In this document: positions 26,994 through 35,477 of the stretch, in pieces
Position numbering within the stretch: the stretch's first letter is position 1
Layout: each line of letters begins with the position of its first letter
Assembly: GCA_023389105.1 (NCBI GenBank)
Contig: JAEWEY010000005.1
Location: 1-64,000, forward strand
DNA from: Pseudomonadota bacterium
GTDB taxonomy: Bacteria > Pseudomonadota > Alphaproteobacteria > Sphingomonadales > Sphingomonadaceae
Direction of reading: 5' to 3'
DNA: 64,000 bases
The notes under the pieces: model-generated
What the model saw: the letters and a program-made list of their open reading frames with translations, nothing else
Database searches by the model: none
Told to the model about the DNA's origin: nothing
Position numbers and translations under genes: made by a program

Positions 26994-29832
26994 TCACGAC
27001 CTCGTCGCAGCGGTTGCAGAGATCGCCGTCACTCGTCACCTCCGGAAGCAGGCGCCAGCAGCGGCCGCACTTGTTGTTGTCGCTTTTCGCGACCTTCCAT
27101 TCGCCTTCATGCACTGTCGAGGTGATGAACAGCTCCTGCAGGAAATCGCGGTCGGCGCCGCTCGGCACCGTCACTTCGGCTTCGAGGCTGGAGCCGAGAA
27201 CCTTCTCCCGGCGCAAAGGTTCGATCGCCTCGGTGACCTGGGCGCGCAGGGCGCGAAGCTCGTTCCACTTGCCCTCGTCGGCATCGACCGGAGGCACGAT
27301 GGGCCATTCCAGCAGGTGCACCGAACCGCTGTCTGGGTAGCGCGTCGCCCACACCTCTTCGGTGGTGAACACCAGCACCGGCGCGAGCCAGCGGACAAGC
27401 GCCTGGAACAGGGTGTCGAGCACTGTCCGATAGGCGCGGCGCTTCGGCGAGGCCGGCGCGTCGCAATAGAGACTGTCCTTGCGGATATCGAAGTAGAAGG
27501 CCGACAGATCTTCGTTGCAGAAGTCGGTCAGCGCGCGGACGTAGGTGTTGAAGTCGAAGTCATCGACCGCGTTGCGCAGCTTCTGGTCGAGCGCCGCGGT
27601 GAGGTGGAGCATGTAGCGCTCCAGCTCCGGATATTGCGCGACATCGTCGAGCCGCTCCGCGTCGGTGAACCCGTCGAGCGCGCCGAGCAGGTAGCGAAAG
27701 GTGTTACGCAGCTTGCGATATTGATCGGCGACCCCGGCGAGGATCTCCTTGCCGATCCGGTGATCCTCGGTGAAGTCGACGCTCAGCGCCCACAGCCTGA
27801 GGATGTCCGCGCCATAATCGCGCATCAGGTCGAGCGGGTTGATGGTGTTGCCCAGGCTCTTGGACATCTTCATGCCCTTTGAATCCATCGTGAAGCCGTG
27901 GGTCAGCACCGCGTTGTAGGGCGCACGGCCGCGCGTGCCGCAGCTTTCGAGCAGCGACGACTGGAACCAGCCGCGGTGCTGGTCGGAGCCTTCGAGGTAG
28001 AGGTCGGCGGGCCAGCGCTCTTCAGGCCAATGGCCGCTTTCCAGCGTGAAGACGTGGGTGCAGCCGCTGTCGAACCAGACGTCGAGGATGTCGGTGATCA
28101 TCTCGAAATCGTCGGGGTTGCGGTTGCCGAGGAAGGCGGCGGCGTTCTCGGCGCTCCAGGCATCGACGCCCTCGGCCTTGAATGCATCGACGATGCGGGC
28201 GTTCACTTCGCGGTCGATCAGCAATTCGCCAGACTTGCGGTCGACGAACACCGCGATCGGTACGCCCCAGGCGCGCTGGCGGCTGAGCACCCAGTCGGGG
28301 CGCCCCTCGACCATCGATGCGAGGCGGTTGCGGCCCTTTTCGGGAACGAAGCGCGTCTGGCCGATCGCCCGCATGGCGAGCGAGCGCAGCGTCGGGCTTG
28401 CGGAGGGCTCATCCTCGACGGGATTAGGCTGCCCGCCCTCATTCTCCCACCGCTGCTCCGGACGTGTAATCGGGGAGAAGTGCGGCAGCGGCTTGTCCAT
28501 CGATACAAACCATTGCGGCGTGCAGCGGTAGATGACCTTGGCCTTCGACCGCCATGAGTGCGGGTAGCTGTGCTGAAAGTCCGCGCTGGCCGCGAGGAGG
28601 GCGCCGGCCTCGCGGAGGTCCGAGCAGATCGGGCCGTCGGGCGCGTTGAACTTGGCGTTGATGACGCTGCCCTGCCCGCCGAGCCACACCCAATCGGCAC
28701 GGTACATGCCGCCCGCGTCGACCGCGAATACCGGGTCGATGCCGTTGGCGCGGCACAGCTCGAAATCGTCCTCGCCATGGTCGGGCGCCATGTGGACGAG
28801 GCCCGTGCCCTGATCGGTGGTGACGAAGTCGCCGGGCAGGAACGGCCGCGGCTTCGCGAAGAAGCCACCTAGCTTGTGCATCGGGTGGCGGGCGATGGTG
28901 CCGGCGAGGTCGGAGCCTTTGCCTCGCCAGCCGCCGCTGTTCAGAGATGCGCTGTTCTCGCCGTCTGATGCTCGCATGAAGAACTCATCCAAGAGCTCTT
29001 CAGCGACGAGGTATTTCGCGCCGCCAACGGCGTCCTTCATCAAAGTGTATTCGACGTCCGGTCCGTATGCGATCGCCTGATTGACGGGGATCGTCCACGG
29101 TGTGGTCGTCCAGATTACCGCATGCGCGCCGACCAGTTCCTTGATCGGGCTTTCGACGATCTCGAACGCGACATCGATCTGGGTCGAGACGATGTCCTCA
29201 TATTCGATCTCGGCTTCGGCCAGCGCGGTCTTTTCGACCGGGGACCACATCACCGGCTTGGCGCCGCGGTAGAGCTGGCCGGTCTCGGCGAACTTGAACA
29301 GCTCGGAGACGATGGTTGCCTCGGCGCCCTTGGCCATGGTCAGATAGGGCTTGTCCCAGTCGGCGCTGATGCCGAGCCGCTTGAGCTGCGAGCGTTGGGT
29401 GTCGACCCAATGCTGGGCGTAGGCGCGGCACTCGGCGCGGAACTCGCGGACCGGCACCTCGTCCTTGTTGAGCTTCTTCTTGCGGTACTGCTCCTCGACC
29501 TTCCACTCTATCGGCAGGCCGTGGCAGTCCCAGCCGGGCACGTAGGGCGCGTCCTTGCCGAGCAGGGTCTGGGTGCGGACGACCATGTCCTTCAGCGTGT
29601 GGTTGAGCGCATGGCCGATGTGGATGTCGCCGTTGGCGTAGGGCGGGCCGTCGTGGAAGATGAACTTCTCGCGGTCGGCGCGCGCCTTGCGGATCTGCTG
29701 GTAGAGGCCCTCGGACTCCCAGCGCTCGGCAATGCCTGGCTCCTTCTGCGGCAGGCCGGCCTTCATCGGAAAGTCGGTGCGCGGCAGGAAGACGGTGGAG
29801 CGGTAATCGGGTTTGTCGGGAGCGTCGGCCAT
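26986..29832 (-). CDS. ileS: Isoleucyl-tRNA synthetase
   Basis: IleS charges tRNA-Ile. The 948-residue protein has all class I landmarks: the HIGH motif in GDIHIGHALN, the WDCHGLPIE editing/catalytic-domain motif, KMSKS in GMKMSKSLGN, and a C-terminal zinc finger CGRCW...CNRCD typical of the bacterial type. The ATG at 29832 (MADAPDKPDYR) matches the family start; an ATG ten codons upstream at 29862 is also possible. A repeat copy sits at each end of the gene. ribF lies upstream and lspA downstream, the common ribF-ileS-lspA order. Confidence 0.97.
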   Translation of the reverse strand: MADAPDKPDYRSTVFLPRTDFPMKAGLPQKEPGIAERWESEGLYQQIRKARADREKFIFHDGPPYANGDIHIGHALNHTLKDMVVRTQTLLGKDAPYVPGWDCHGLPIEWKVEEQYRKKKLNKDEVPVREFRAECRAYAQHWVDTQRSQLKRLGISADWDKPYLTMAKGAEATIVSELFKFAETGQLYRGAKPVMWSPVEKTALAEAEIEYEDIVSTQIDVAFEIVESPIKELVGAHAVIWTTTPWTIPVNQAIAYGPDVEYTLMKDAVGGAKYLVAEELLDEFFMRASDGENSASLNSGGWRGKGSDLAGTIARHPMHKLGGFFAKPRPFLPGDFVTTDQGTGLVHMAPDHGEDDFELCRANGIDPVFAVDAGGMYRADWVWLGGQGSVINAKFNAPDGPICSDLREAGALLAASADFQHSYPHSWRSKAKVIYRCTPQWFVSMDKPLPHFSPITRPEQRWENEGGQPNPVEDEPSASPTLRSLAMRAIGQTRFVPEKGRNRLASMVEGRPDWVLSRQRAWGVPIAVFVDRKSGELLIDREVNARIVDAFKAEGVDAWSAENAAAFLGNRNPDDFEMITDILDVWFDSGCTHVFTLESGHWPEERWPADLYLEGSDQHRGWFQSSLLESCGTRGRAPYNAVLTHGFTMDSKGMKMSKSLGNTINPLDLMRDYGADILRLWALSVDFTEDHRIGKEILAGVADQYRKLRNTFRYLLGALDGFTDAERLDDVAQYPELERYMLHLTAALDQKLRNAVDDFDFNTYVRALTDFCNEDLSAFYFDIRKDSLYCDAPASPKRRAYRTVLDTLFQALVRWLAPVLVFTTEEVWATRYPDSGSVHLLEWPIVPPVDADEGKWNELRALRAQVTEAIEPLRREKVLGSSLEAEVTVPSGADRDFLQELFITSTVHEGEWKVAKSDNNKCGRCWRLLPEVTSDGDLCNRCDEVVNG

Positions 29833-29873
29833 TACGCGCGCGGCATTAGCGGGCGTAGGCATCTCTGCAAACC

Positions 29874-29957
29874 GTCATGCTGAACTTGTTTCAGCATCTA
29901 TCTGCGGGACGGGCGGCGCGTGCGGAAGAATGGACCCTGAAACGAGTTCAGGGTGAC
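29874..29957. repeat. Paired-hairpin interspersed repeat, copy 2
   Basis: An 84-base element between ribF and ileS, same layout and orientation as copy 1 at 26895-26977. The left arm ATGCTGAA-N5-TTCAGCAT is a perfect 8-bp hairpin; the right arm CCCTGAA-N5-TTCAGGG is a perfect 7-bp hairpin. The centre (GCGGAAGAATGG region) is similar in both copies. Confidence 0.88.
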
Positions 29958-29959
29958 GG

Positions 29960-30883
29960 TCAGGCGAGCAATTTCCGAGCCTGTGCTTCGTCCTCGCGCA
30001 TCTCATCGATGAGCGCATCGAGGCTGTCGAACTTGAGCTCTTCGCGGAGGTAGGCGTGGAGGGCGACGTGGACCTGCCGGTCGTAGAGTTCGCCGTCGAA
30101 GTCGAAGAGATGGGCTTCAAGCAGTTCCTGCGGCGGGTCGAAGGTGGGGCGGATGCCGAGGCTGGCGACGCCCGGGTGCTGGCTGCCGTCGTCGAGCGTC
30201 ACGCGGACGGCGTAGATGCCGTATTTCGGGCGCTGGTAATCGCCCATCGTCAGGTTGGCGGTCGGATAGCCGAGCTCGCGGCCGCGCTGGTCGCCGCGCT
30301 GGACGGTACCGGTGATCGTGTAGTCGCGGCTGAGAAGGTGGGTCGCGGTGGCGAGGTCGCCCGCGGCTAGGGCGTCGCGGATGCGGCCGGAGGAGATGCG
30401 CGTGCCGTCAAGCAGGACGGGCGCGACGGTCTCGGCGACGATGCCGTGCTCGGCACCGAGGGTGCGCAGCAGTTCGACATTGCCGCCGCGCTGCTTGCCG
30501 AAGGTGAAGTCGTCGCCGGTGACGACGCCGGCCGCGCCGATCCGCCGGCCGAGCAGATCGATGACGAAATCCTCCGCGCTGGTGGAGCGGAGCATCTCGT
30601 CGAACTCGAACACCAGCATGGCGTCCGCGCCGGCGTGGGCGAACAATTCTTCGCGCTGGTCGAGGGTGGTCAGACGGAAAGGCAGCAGGTCGGGCTTGAA
30701 ATAGCGGACGGGGTGCGGGTCGAAGGTAGCGACGATCACCGGGCGGCGTTCGTGGAAGCCCCGCTGGATGGCGCGGCCCGCCACCGCCTGGTGGCCGAGG
30801 TGGAAACCGTCGAAATTGCCGAGGGCGACGATGCTCCCCCGGAGGTCGTCGGGGATGCCGCCGGCGAGTGAGAGGCGCTGCAT
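29960..30883 (-). CDS. ribF: Bifunctional riboflavin kinase/FAD synthetase
   Basis: RibF phosphorylates riboflavin to FMN and adenylates it to FAD. The 307-residue protein has the N-terminal nucleotidyltransferase domain with LGNFDGFHLGHQ and TFDPHP, the central GDDFTFGKQRGG and SSGRIR, and the C-terminal riboflavin kinase domain with GYPTANL and the metal/substrate region KYGIYAV and EAHLFDFDGELY. The stop lies two bases from repeat copy 2. It heads the ribF-ileS-lspA group, 10 bases downstream of the DUF2127 gene. Confidence 0.97.
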   Translation of the reverse strand: MQRLSLAGGIPDDLRGSIVALGNFDGFHLGHQAVAGRAIQRGFHERRPVIVATFDPHPVRYFKPDLLPFRLTTLDQREELFAHAGADAMLVFEFDEMLRSTSAEDFVIDLLGRRIGAAGVVTGDDFTFGKQRGGNVELLRTLGAEHGIVAETVAPVLLDGTRISSGRIRDALAAGDLATATHLLSRDYTITGTVQRGDQRGRELGYPTANLTMGDYQRPKYGIYAVRVTLDDGSQHPGVASLGIRPTFDPPQELLEAHLFDFDGELYDRQVHVALHAYLREELKFDSLDALIDEMREDEAQARKLLA

Positions 30884-30893
30884 TGCGCTCCGC

Positions 30894-31370
30894 TTAGTGG
30901 GTCGGGCGGTGGTGACGCAACAAGCGGTATTCGTGGACGGCGAGATAGATGACGAAGAGGTCGAAGATGCTAAGCAAGATCAGCGCGATCTCGTGCGTGA
31001 AGGTGAAGCGGTAGAGCTGATAGGCGATAAACAGGCCGAAAACCGCGAAGCTGGCGGGATAGGCCCAGAGTTTTTCGCGGAGCAGGCCGTAGACGAGCAC
31101 GGCTTTGATGATGCCGTGGCTCAGCAGGTAAAAGGCGTAGAAATCGTGATCCGCGACCGAGAAGCCGCGGGCGAAATCGAGCATGTGGCTGGCGATCCAG
31201 TCGTGGCGGTTCTCCGCCAATTCGTCGTAGCTCCAGCCGGCGACCGCGTGGACGATGGTCTGCGTGCTGATCAGCGCGAGCATGAGCCCGCCGACGATCT
31301 CGATCAGGGCGTGCAGGCCCTTGAAAATGACGCTGCCGACGAAGATTTGGTGGATCCGTTGTTCTCGCAT
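30894..31370 (-). CDS. DUF2127-type membrane protein
   Basis: This 158-residue protein has four hydrophobic helices and the DUF2127 signature HQIFVGSVIFKGLHALIE at the N-terminus, then HDFYAFYLLSHGIIK. Members are inner-membrane proteins of unknown role. The ATG at 31370 places the first helix right after a short positive start; the frame continues upstream without a plausible start. It is probably the first gene of the transcript that continues into ribF. The ribosomal-protein operon starts divergently about 220 bases away. Confidence 0.82.
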   Translation of the reverse strand: MREQRIHQIFVGSVIFKGLHALIEIVGGLMLALISTQTIVHAVAGWSYDELAENRHDWIASHMLDFARGFSVADHDFYAFYLLSHGIIKAVLVYGLLREKLWAYPASFAVFGLFIAYQLYRFTFTHEIALILLSIFDLFVIYLAVHEYRLLRHHRPTH

Positions 31371-31392
31371 GCGCGCGTGAACGCGGCACCGC

Positions 31393-31421
31393 TTGACTCG
31401 GCTCCAGCGCATTCCTATCTG
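31393..31421 (+). promoter_or_regulatory. Candidate promoter of rpsM-rpsK-rpoA
   Basis: TTGACT (31393-31398) and TATCTG (31416-31421) are separated by 17 bases in the 219-base space between the DUF2127 gene and rpsM. It would give a leader of about 160 bases. No other function is seen in this gap. Confidence 0.35.
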
Positions 31422-31589
31422 CGCTCTATCCCGATCCACCGGTTTCCGGCGGCGCATTTCGTGCGCGCGTCGGTTTTTCGTTTCGGGGGTTCCGATCAAG
31501 GTACTACTTTGATGGGGCCTGTGGAGCGGGCGTTTCTAGCGACGAGATGGGGCGGTTGGCGCCTCGTGGAGCTTGAAGAAGGGTAAAGA

Positions 31590-31958
31590 ATGGCTCGTAT
31601 TGCCGGGGTCAACATCCCCACCAACAAGCGCGTCGAAATCGCGCTGACCTACATTCACGGAATTGGCCGCGCGAAGGCCAAGAAGATCGCCGAAGAATTG
31701 GGCATCACGCCTGAGCGCCGGGTCCAGGACCTGACCGACCAGGAAGTGCTGCACATCCGTGAGGCGATCGACAAGGATCACACGGTCGAGGGCGACCTTC
31801 GCCGTGAGACCGCGATGAACATCAAGCGGCTGATGGACCTCGCCTGCTACCGCGGGCTTCGCCATCGCAAGGGCCTTCCGGTCCGCGGCCAGCGCACGCA
31901 CACCAATGCGCGCACCCGCAAGGGCAAGGCCAAGCCGATCGCGGGCAAGAAGAAGTAA
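31590..31958 (+). CDS. rpsM: 30S ribosomal protein S13
   Basis: S13 sits at the 30S head and contacts tRNA and the large subunit. The 122 residues begin MARIAGVNIPTNKR and contain YIHGIGRAKA and the C-terminal GLPVRGQRTHTNARTRKGK, as in all bacterial S13. AAGGG precedes the ATG. It starts a short operon with rpsK and rpoA. secY-adk and the rest of the spc operon are not upstream, so the usual long ribosomal cluster is split here. Confidence 0.98.
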   Translation: MARIAGVNIPTNKRVEIALTYIHGIGRAKAKKIAEELGITPERRVQDLTDQEVLHIREAIDKDHTVEGDLRRETAMNIKRLMDLACYRGLRHRKGLPVRGQRTHTNARTRKGKAKPIAGKKK

Positions 31959-32009
31959 GCTTCTTCCCACCCGTCCGACCGTCAGCAAGCTTAGATTGTA
32001 GGAATTAAC

Positions 32010-32399
32010 ATGGCCCAGGCACCGCAGCGCCTCCGCAGGAGAGAGCGCAAGAATATCACGGCCGGCGTCGCTCACGTGAATGCCAGCTTCAACAACACCA
32101 TGATCACCATCACCGACGCGCAGGGCAATGCAATTGCCTGGTCCAGCGCCGGCATGATGGGCTTCAAGGGCAGCCGCAAGTCGACGCCGTATGCGGCGCA
32201 GGTCGCTGCCGAAGACGCGGGCAAGAAGGCCGCCGAGCACGGCGTCCGCACGCTCGAAGTCGAGGTCAAGGGACCGGGTTCGGGCCGCGAGAGCGCGCTT
32301 CGTGCGCTCCAGGCGGTCGGCTTCACGATCACCTCGATTCGCGATGTGACGCCGATCCCGCACAACGGCGTCCGTCCGTCCAAGCGTCGCCGGGTCTAA
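32010..32399 (+). CDS. rpsK: 30S ribosomal protein S11
   Basis: S11 lies on the platform of the 30S subunit near the mRNA exit path. The 129-residue protein has the conserved GVAHVNASFNNTMITITD (near residues 18-35), SSAGMMGFKGSRKSTPYAAQ and the C-terminal DVTPIPHNGVRPSKRRRV. It follows rpsM by 51 bases and precedes rpoA by 88 bases that hold two stem-loops. Confidence 0.98.
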   Translation: MAQAPQRLRRRERKNITAGVAHVNASFNNTMITITDAQGNAIAWSSAGMMGFKGSRKSTPYAAQVAAEDAGKKAAEHGVRTLEVEVKGPGSGRESALRALQAVGFTITSIRDVTPIPHNGVRPSKRRRV

Positions 32400-32416
32400 C
32401 GAGACCTGGCTTCGCT

Positions 32417-32436
32417 GCCGCGGCTCTCCCCGCGGC
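32417..32436 (+). other. Stem-loop 1 in the rpsK-rpoA spacer
   Basis: GCCGCGG, six-base loop, CCGCGGC: a perfect 7-bp GC-rich stem, extendable with a bulge through flanking CTGG/CCAG. There is no T run, so it is not a classical terminator. It may protect or process the mRNA or tune rpoA translation. Confidence 0.6.
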
Positions 32437-32452
32437 GAACCAGATTTACAAA

Positions 32453-32470
32453 GGCGAGGGACGCCTCGCC
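32453..32470 (+). other. Stem-loop 2 in the rpsK-rpoA spacer
   Basis: GGCGAGG, loop GACG, CCTCGCC: a perfect 7-bp stem ending seven bases before the AGGAA ribosome-binding site of rpoA. Its nearness to the site could affect translation initiation. Confidence 0.6.
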
Positions 32471-32487
32471 ACAGGGCAGGAAGACAC

Positions 32488-33564
32488 ATGGCCGTCAACG
32501 CAAAGAACTGGCAGGAACTCAAGAAGCCCAACGCGCTCGAAAAGAAGCAGTCCGGTAGCGACAGCCGCCGCCGCGCCGCCTTCGTCGCCGAGCCGCTGGA
32601 GCGCGGCTTCGGCATGACGCTGGGCAACTCGCTGCGCCGCGTGCTGCTGAGCTCGCTGCAGGGTGCCGCCGTCACTTCAATCAAGATGGACGGCGTGCTG
32701 CACGAATTCTCGTCGCTCGCCGGCGTCCGCGAGGACGTCACCGACATCGTGCTCAACGTGAAGCAGATTGCGCTGCGCATGGAAGGCGAAGGTCCGAAGC
32801 GCCTTCACCTGAGCGCGACCGGCCCGGCGGAAGTCACCGCGGGCATGATCGCCACCAGCGGCGACATCGAGGTCACCAATCCCGACCTCGTCATCTGCCA
32901 CCTCGACGATGGTGCGACGCTCAACATGGAACTGACCGCGGACATCGGTAAGGGCTATCAGCCCGCCGCCGCCAACCGTCCGGCCGACGCGCCGATCGGC
33001 CTCATCCCGGTCGACGCGCTGTACAGCCCGGTCCGTCAGGTTGCGTACAAGGTCGAGAACACCCGCGTGGGCCAAGAGCTCGACTACGACAAGCTGACGC
33101 TGACGATCGAAACCGACGGCACGGTCACGCCGGAAGACGCGCTGGGTTACGCCGCGCGGATCCTGCAGGACCAGCTCCAGCTGTTCGTCCACTTCGACGA
33201 CAGCCAGGTTCGCATGCCCTCGTCGCCGATGATCGGCCAGGCCGTCCCGATGGCCGCGACCGAGGCGACGCCGACCGACACCAACCAGCTCAACCGTTAC
33301 CTGCTCAAGAAGGTCGACGAGCTGGAGCTGTCGGTGCGCAGCGCGAACTGCCTGAAGAACGACAACATCATCTACATCGGCGACCTGGTGCAGAAGACGG
33401 AGGCGGAAATGCTCCGCACGCCGAACTTCGGCCGCAAGAGCCTCAACGAGATCAAGGAAGTGCTCGCGAGCATGGGTCTTCGTCTCGGCATGGACATCCC
33501 CGGCTGGCCGCCGGAGAACATCGAAGAGATGGCCAAGAAGCTGGAGCAGGAACTGCTCGGCTAA
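32488..33564 (+). CDS. rpoA: DNA-directed RNA polymerase alpha subunit
   Basis: RpoA nucleates RNA polymerase assembly and binds regulators and UP elements. The 358 residues contain the N-terminal dimerisation domain (EPLERGFGMTLGNSLRRVLL, near residues 35-54), the linker around 265-280 and the C-terminal domain with SVRSANCLKNDNI and NFGRKSLNEIKEVL. AGGAA lies five bases before the ATG. A strong terminator follows 28 bases after the stop, and rplQ, which almost always follows rpoA, is absent. Confidence 0.98.
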   Translation: MAVNAKNWQELKKPNALEKKQSGSDSRRRAAFVAEPLERGFGMTLGNSLRRVLLSSLQGAAVTSIKMDGVLHEFSSLAGVREDVTDIVLNVKQIALRMEGEGPKRLHLSATGPAEVTAGMIATSGDIEVTNPDLVICHLDDGATLNMELTADIGKGYQPAAANRPADAPIGLIPVDALYSPVRQVAYKVENTRVGQELDYDKLTLTIETDGTVTPEDALGYAARILQDQLQLFVHFDDSQVRMPSSPMIGQAVPMAATEATPTDTNQLNRYLLKKVDELELSVRSANCLKNDNIIYIGDLVQKTEAEMLRTPNFGRKSLNEIKEVLASMGLRLGMDIPGWPPENIEEMAKKLEQELLG

Positions 33565-33592
33565 CCGCCAGACTTCGAAATGGTACAAGCAA

Positions 33593-33621
33593 GGGTCGCC
33601 CCGCAACGGGCGGCCCTTTTT
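33593..33621 (+). terminator. Rho-independent terminator after rpoA
   Basis: GGGTCGCCC and GGGCGGCCC form a nine-pair stem (one G-T pair) with a six-base loop, followed directly by TTTTT. It ends the rpsM-rpsK-rpoA operon. Confidence 0.92.
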
Positions 33622-33623
33622 GT

Positions 33624-34538
33624 TTAGCCGGGCATCGTGATCCGGACGCCGATGGCCGCGATGCGCTCGACCGAGGCATAGGCGGGGCGGTCTAGCTCCT
33701 CGCCGAACACGTCCGGGTCGATCTCTTCGATGACCGGCACAACACCCGCGGCGGCGCACGTTTCACTGATCGCCTCGATCAAGGGCGAATGGCCGTCTAC
33801 GAAGGCCGCGCCGGTGTAGAGCAGCAGCGTGCCACCCGGGCGCAGTGCGGTTAGCGCCTGCTCGGTCCAGAGCCGGCTTAACTCCCCGCCGATCAGATCA
33901 CCGCCGTCGCGATAGGTGCGATGACCTTCGTCCGCCATGTACGGTGGGTTCGCGACGACAAGGTCGCAGCCGGGGGGAACTTCATTCGATTGAAGGAAAT
34001 CGACCGACAGCCCCGCAGCCTCGGCGTTGACCCTGGCAAGCTCAAGAGCAGCATTGTTGACGTCCACCAGCGTTACGGTGGCGTGCGGCTCCCGCTTTTT
34101 GCAGAGCAGGCCCCCGACGCCGTTGCCCGCACCCATGTCGACCACCCTCGCGCCCGGGAAGAGGCTCGGCAGATGTGCGGTAATGAAGCTGGCGAAGCGA
34201 TAGCTGTCTGGTCCGAAGAAAACGGCGTCCTCGGCCTCCGTCGGAAAGCTGGAATGGAGCAGAAGGAAGTCGCCCAGCGACGCGACGCGAATGCGGGATC
34301 GAACACGGCCGCCATCGTCGTCGAGGCAATCGGCGGTCTCCAGTAGTTCGACGAGTTGGTCACTGAGCTGTTCGCGATCGAATGGTCGATTCCACCCGAA
34401 GATGTCGCGCAGGCTTGGCGCGCCTGTCAGTGGACGAGCGAGAACCCGCGCGTGCGTCGCCGGCGTGACGCAGGTGAATCGATAGTCGCGGGATCGAAGT
34501 TGCGAGAGCAGCTCAAGGAGAGCGGCCTCGCGGTTCAC
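33624..34538 (-). CDS. NPPY-type SAM-dependent methyltransferase
   Basis: This is a class I methyltransferase of 304 residues with SAM-binding VVDMGAGNG (134-140 region) and NPPY at 197-200. NPPY marks enzymes that methylate planar nitrogen, as in HemK/PrmC (glutamine), RsmC/RlmG (guanine N2) or adenine methylases. The N-terminal 110 residues (NREAALLELLSQL, TPATHARVLARP) are not PrmC-like, so the substrate is open: rRNA, protein Gln or a small molecule. I chose GTG at 34538 because it overlaps the stop of the upstream diiron-oxidase gene as GTGA, a clear coupling signal; an ATG at 34580 would reach far into that gene. Confidence 0.85.
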   Translation of the reverse strand: MNREAALLELLSQLRSRDYRFTCVTPATHARVLARPLTGAPSLRDIFGWNRPFDREQLSDQLVELLETADCLDDDGGRVRSRIRVASLGDFLLLHSSFPTEAEDAVFFGPDSYRFASFITAHLPSLFPGARVVDMGAGNGVGGLLCKKREPHATVTLVDVNNAALELARVNAEAAGLSVDFLQSNEVPPGCDLVVANPPYMADEGHRTYRDGGDLIGGELSRLWTEQALTALRPGGTLLLYTGAAFVDGHSPLIEAISETCAAAGVVPVIEEIDPDVFGEELDRPAYASVERIAAIGVRITMPG

Positions 34539-35428
34539 CACAGTTCGCGGCGGTAGCGTTCGAAGCAGCGGGCGCCGCACTCCAGCCTCATCAACGCGCC
34601 TTCGGCGATCGCGGTGGCGCGGCGGGGGTCTTCCGCGACAGCGGGTGCCAGTGCTTCGGCATTCCAGGCGGCACTGTGCTTCACGTCGAGCACGGCATGC
34701 AGGTCGAAATAGGTTCGCGCCTTCGCCGCAACGCCCAGGCGCTTGAGCCCCGCAGCGACGGCCGCCGACCGCCCCGGGGCCGTCAGCTCAATGACGCCGA
34801 GCGCGCCCAAGGCATGCCAGGCGTAATCCCGGCGGGTTGCCATCGCCGTCATGGCGTTCGCCAGCGCAAGGCTCTCCCAGACGGTTGTTTCGATCTGCGG
34901 GTCGAGATCCAGCGTTTCAACCAGCCGGGCAAGCATCGGACCGTGCATGCCCTTGGCATTGCCGCGGCCCATTTCGTCCCAATAGTTGCGCGCCAGCTCC
35001 AGCTTCACGCGCGCCGGCAGCTTGACCTGCGTGTAGGCGGTGAGGTCGTCAAATCCGGCCTCGCCGGCCGCTTCCTGCTGCAGGTACCAGCGCATCTGGT
35101 CGAGCGCCGCTTCCCGTTCCAGCCACGGAAACAGCGCGTCGTGCTGGCCGGGTCCCGTCCGCTCCAGGTTTTCGAACCAGGCGATGAAGGCCTCTGGCTC
35201 GGTCGGCGCCTGCGTTGCGCGGGCGGCGACTTCGGCTCGCAGGAACTGCAGGAAGCGAACCTGCCGCTCCTCCATCTGCGTTTCGCGGCGCAAGTCCGCG
35301 CGCCAATTGTTGGTGGGGAAGCGAGGCTCCAGGCGCTCGTGGTTCCAGTAAGCCAAATCCTGCTGGAAGGACTCGGAAAAGAACTCGTCACGGTCGTCGA
35401 CCGGACGCATTTGCAATACGCTTACCAT
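34535..35428 (-). CDS. Heme-oxygenase-like diiron oxidase (HDO superfamily)
   Basis: The 297-residue protein shows the helical pattern of 'iron-containing redox enzymes': E119/E123 in QQEAAGE, DEMGRGNAKGMH with H162, LGVIELT with E214, and the signature DLHAVLDVKH with H244, D248 and H251. In this superfamily these residues bind two irons and activate O2; characterised members include UndA, SznF, BesC and the chlamydial CADD. The substrate cannot be predicted. The gene is first in a two-gene unit with the NPPY methyltransferase and diverges from the ATP-grasp gene, with only 49 bases between start codons. A second in-frame ATG lies at 35410. Confidence 0.85.
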   Translation of the reverse strand: MVSVLQMRPVDDRDEFFSESFQQDLAYWNHERLEPRFPTNNWRADLRRETQMEERQVRFLQFLRAEVAARATQAPTEPEAFIAWFENLERTGPGQHDALFPWLEREAALDQMRWYLQQEAAGEAGFDDLTAYTQVKLPARVKLELARNYWDEMGRGNAKGMHGPMLARLVETLDLDPQIETTVWESLALANAMTAMATRRDYAWHALGALGVIELTAPGRSAAVAAGLKRLGVAAKARTYFDLHAVLDVKHSAAWNAEALAPAVAEDPRRATAIAEGALMRLECGARCFERYRRELW

Positions 35429-35477
35429 GCCCGCTCAACAGGCTTCGCGCAGGCCAGTTCCCTGCTAGCTAGAGCGC

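Noticed and set aside
29833..29960. T-box or other riboswitch ahead of ileS
   Set aside because: The space holds only the hairpin repeat; no specifier or antiterminator pattern, and T-boxes are rare in this class.
29875..30120. 81-codon minus frame ending in HPELVSGS
   Set aside because: Made by repeat copy 2 plus an alternative frame of ribF; no independent coding sign.
31955..31998. TAAGCTT...AAGCTTA inverted repeat between rpsM and rpsK
   Set aside because: The loop of about 24 bases and AT-rich 7-bp arms make a stable structure unlikely; no T run.
31536..32780. 414-codon antisense frame over rpsM, rpsK and rpoA
   Set aside because: Shadow of ribosomal genes.
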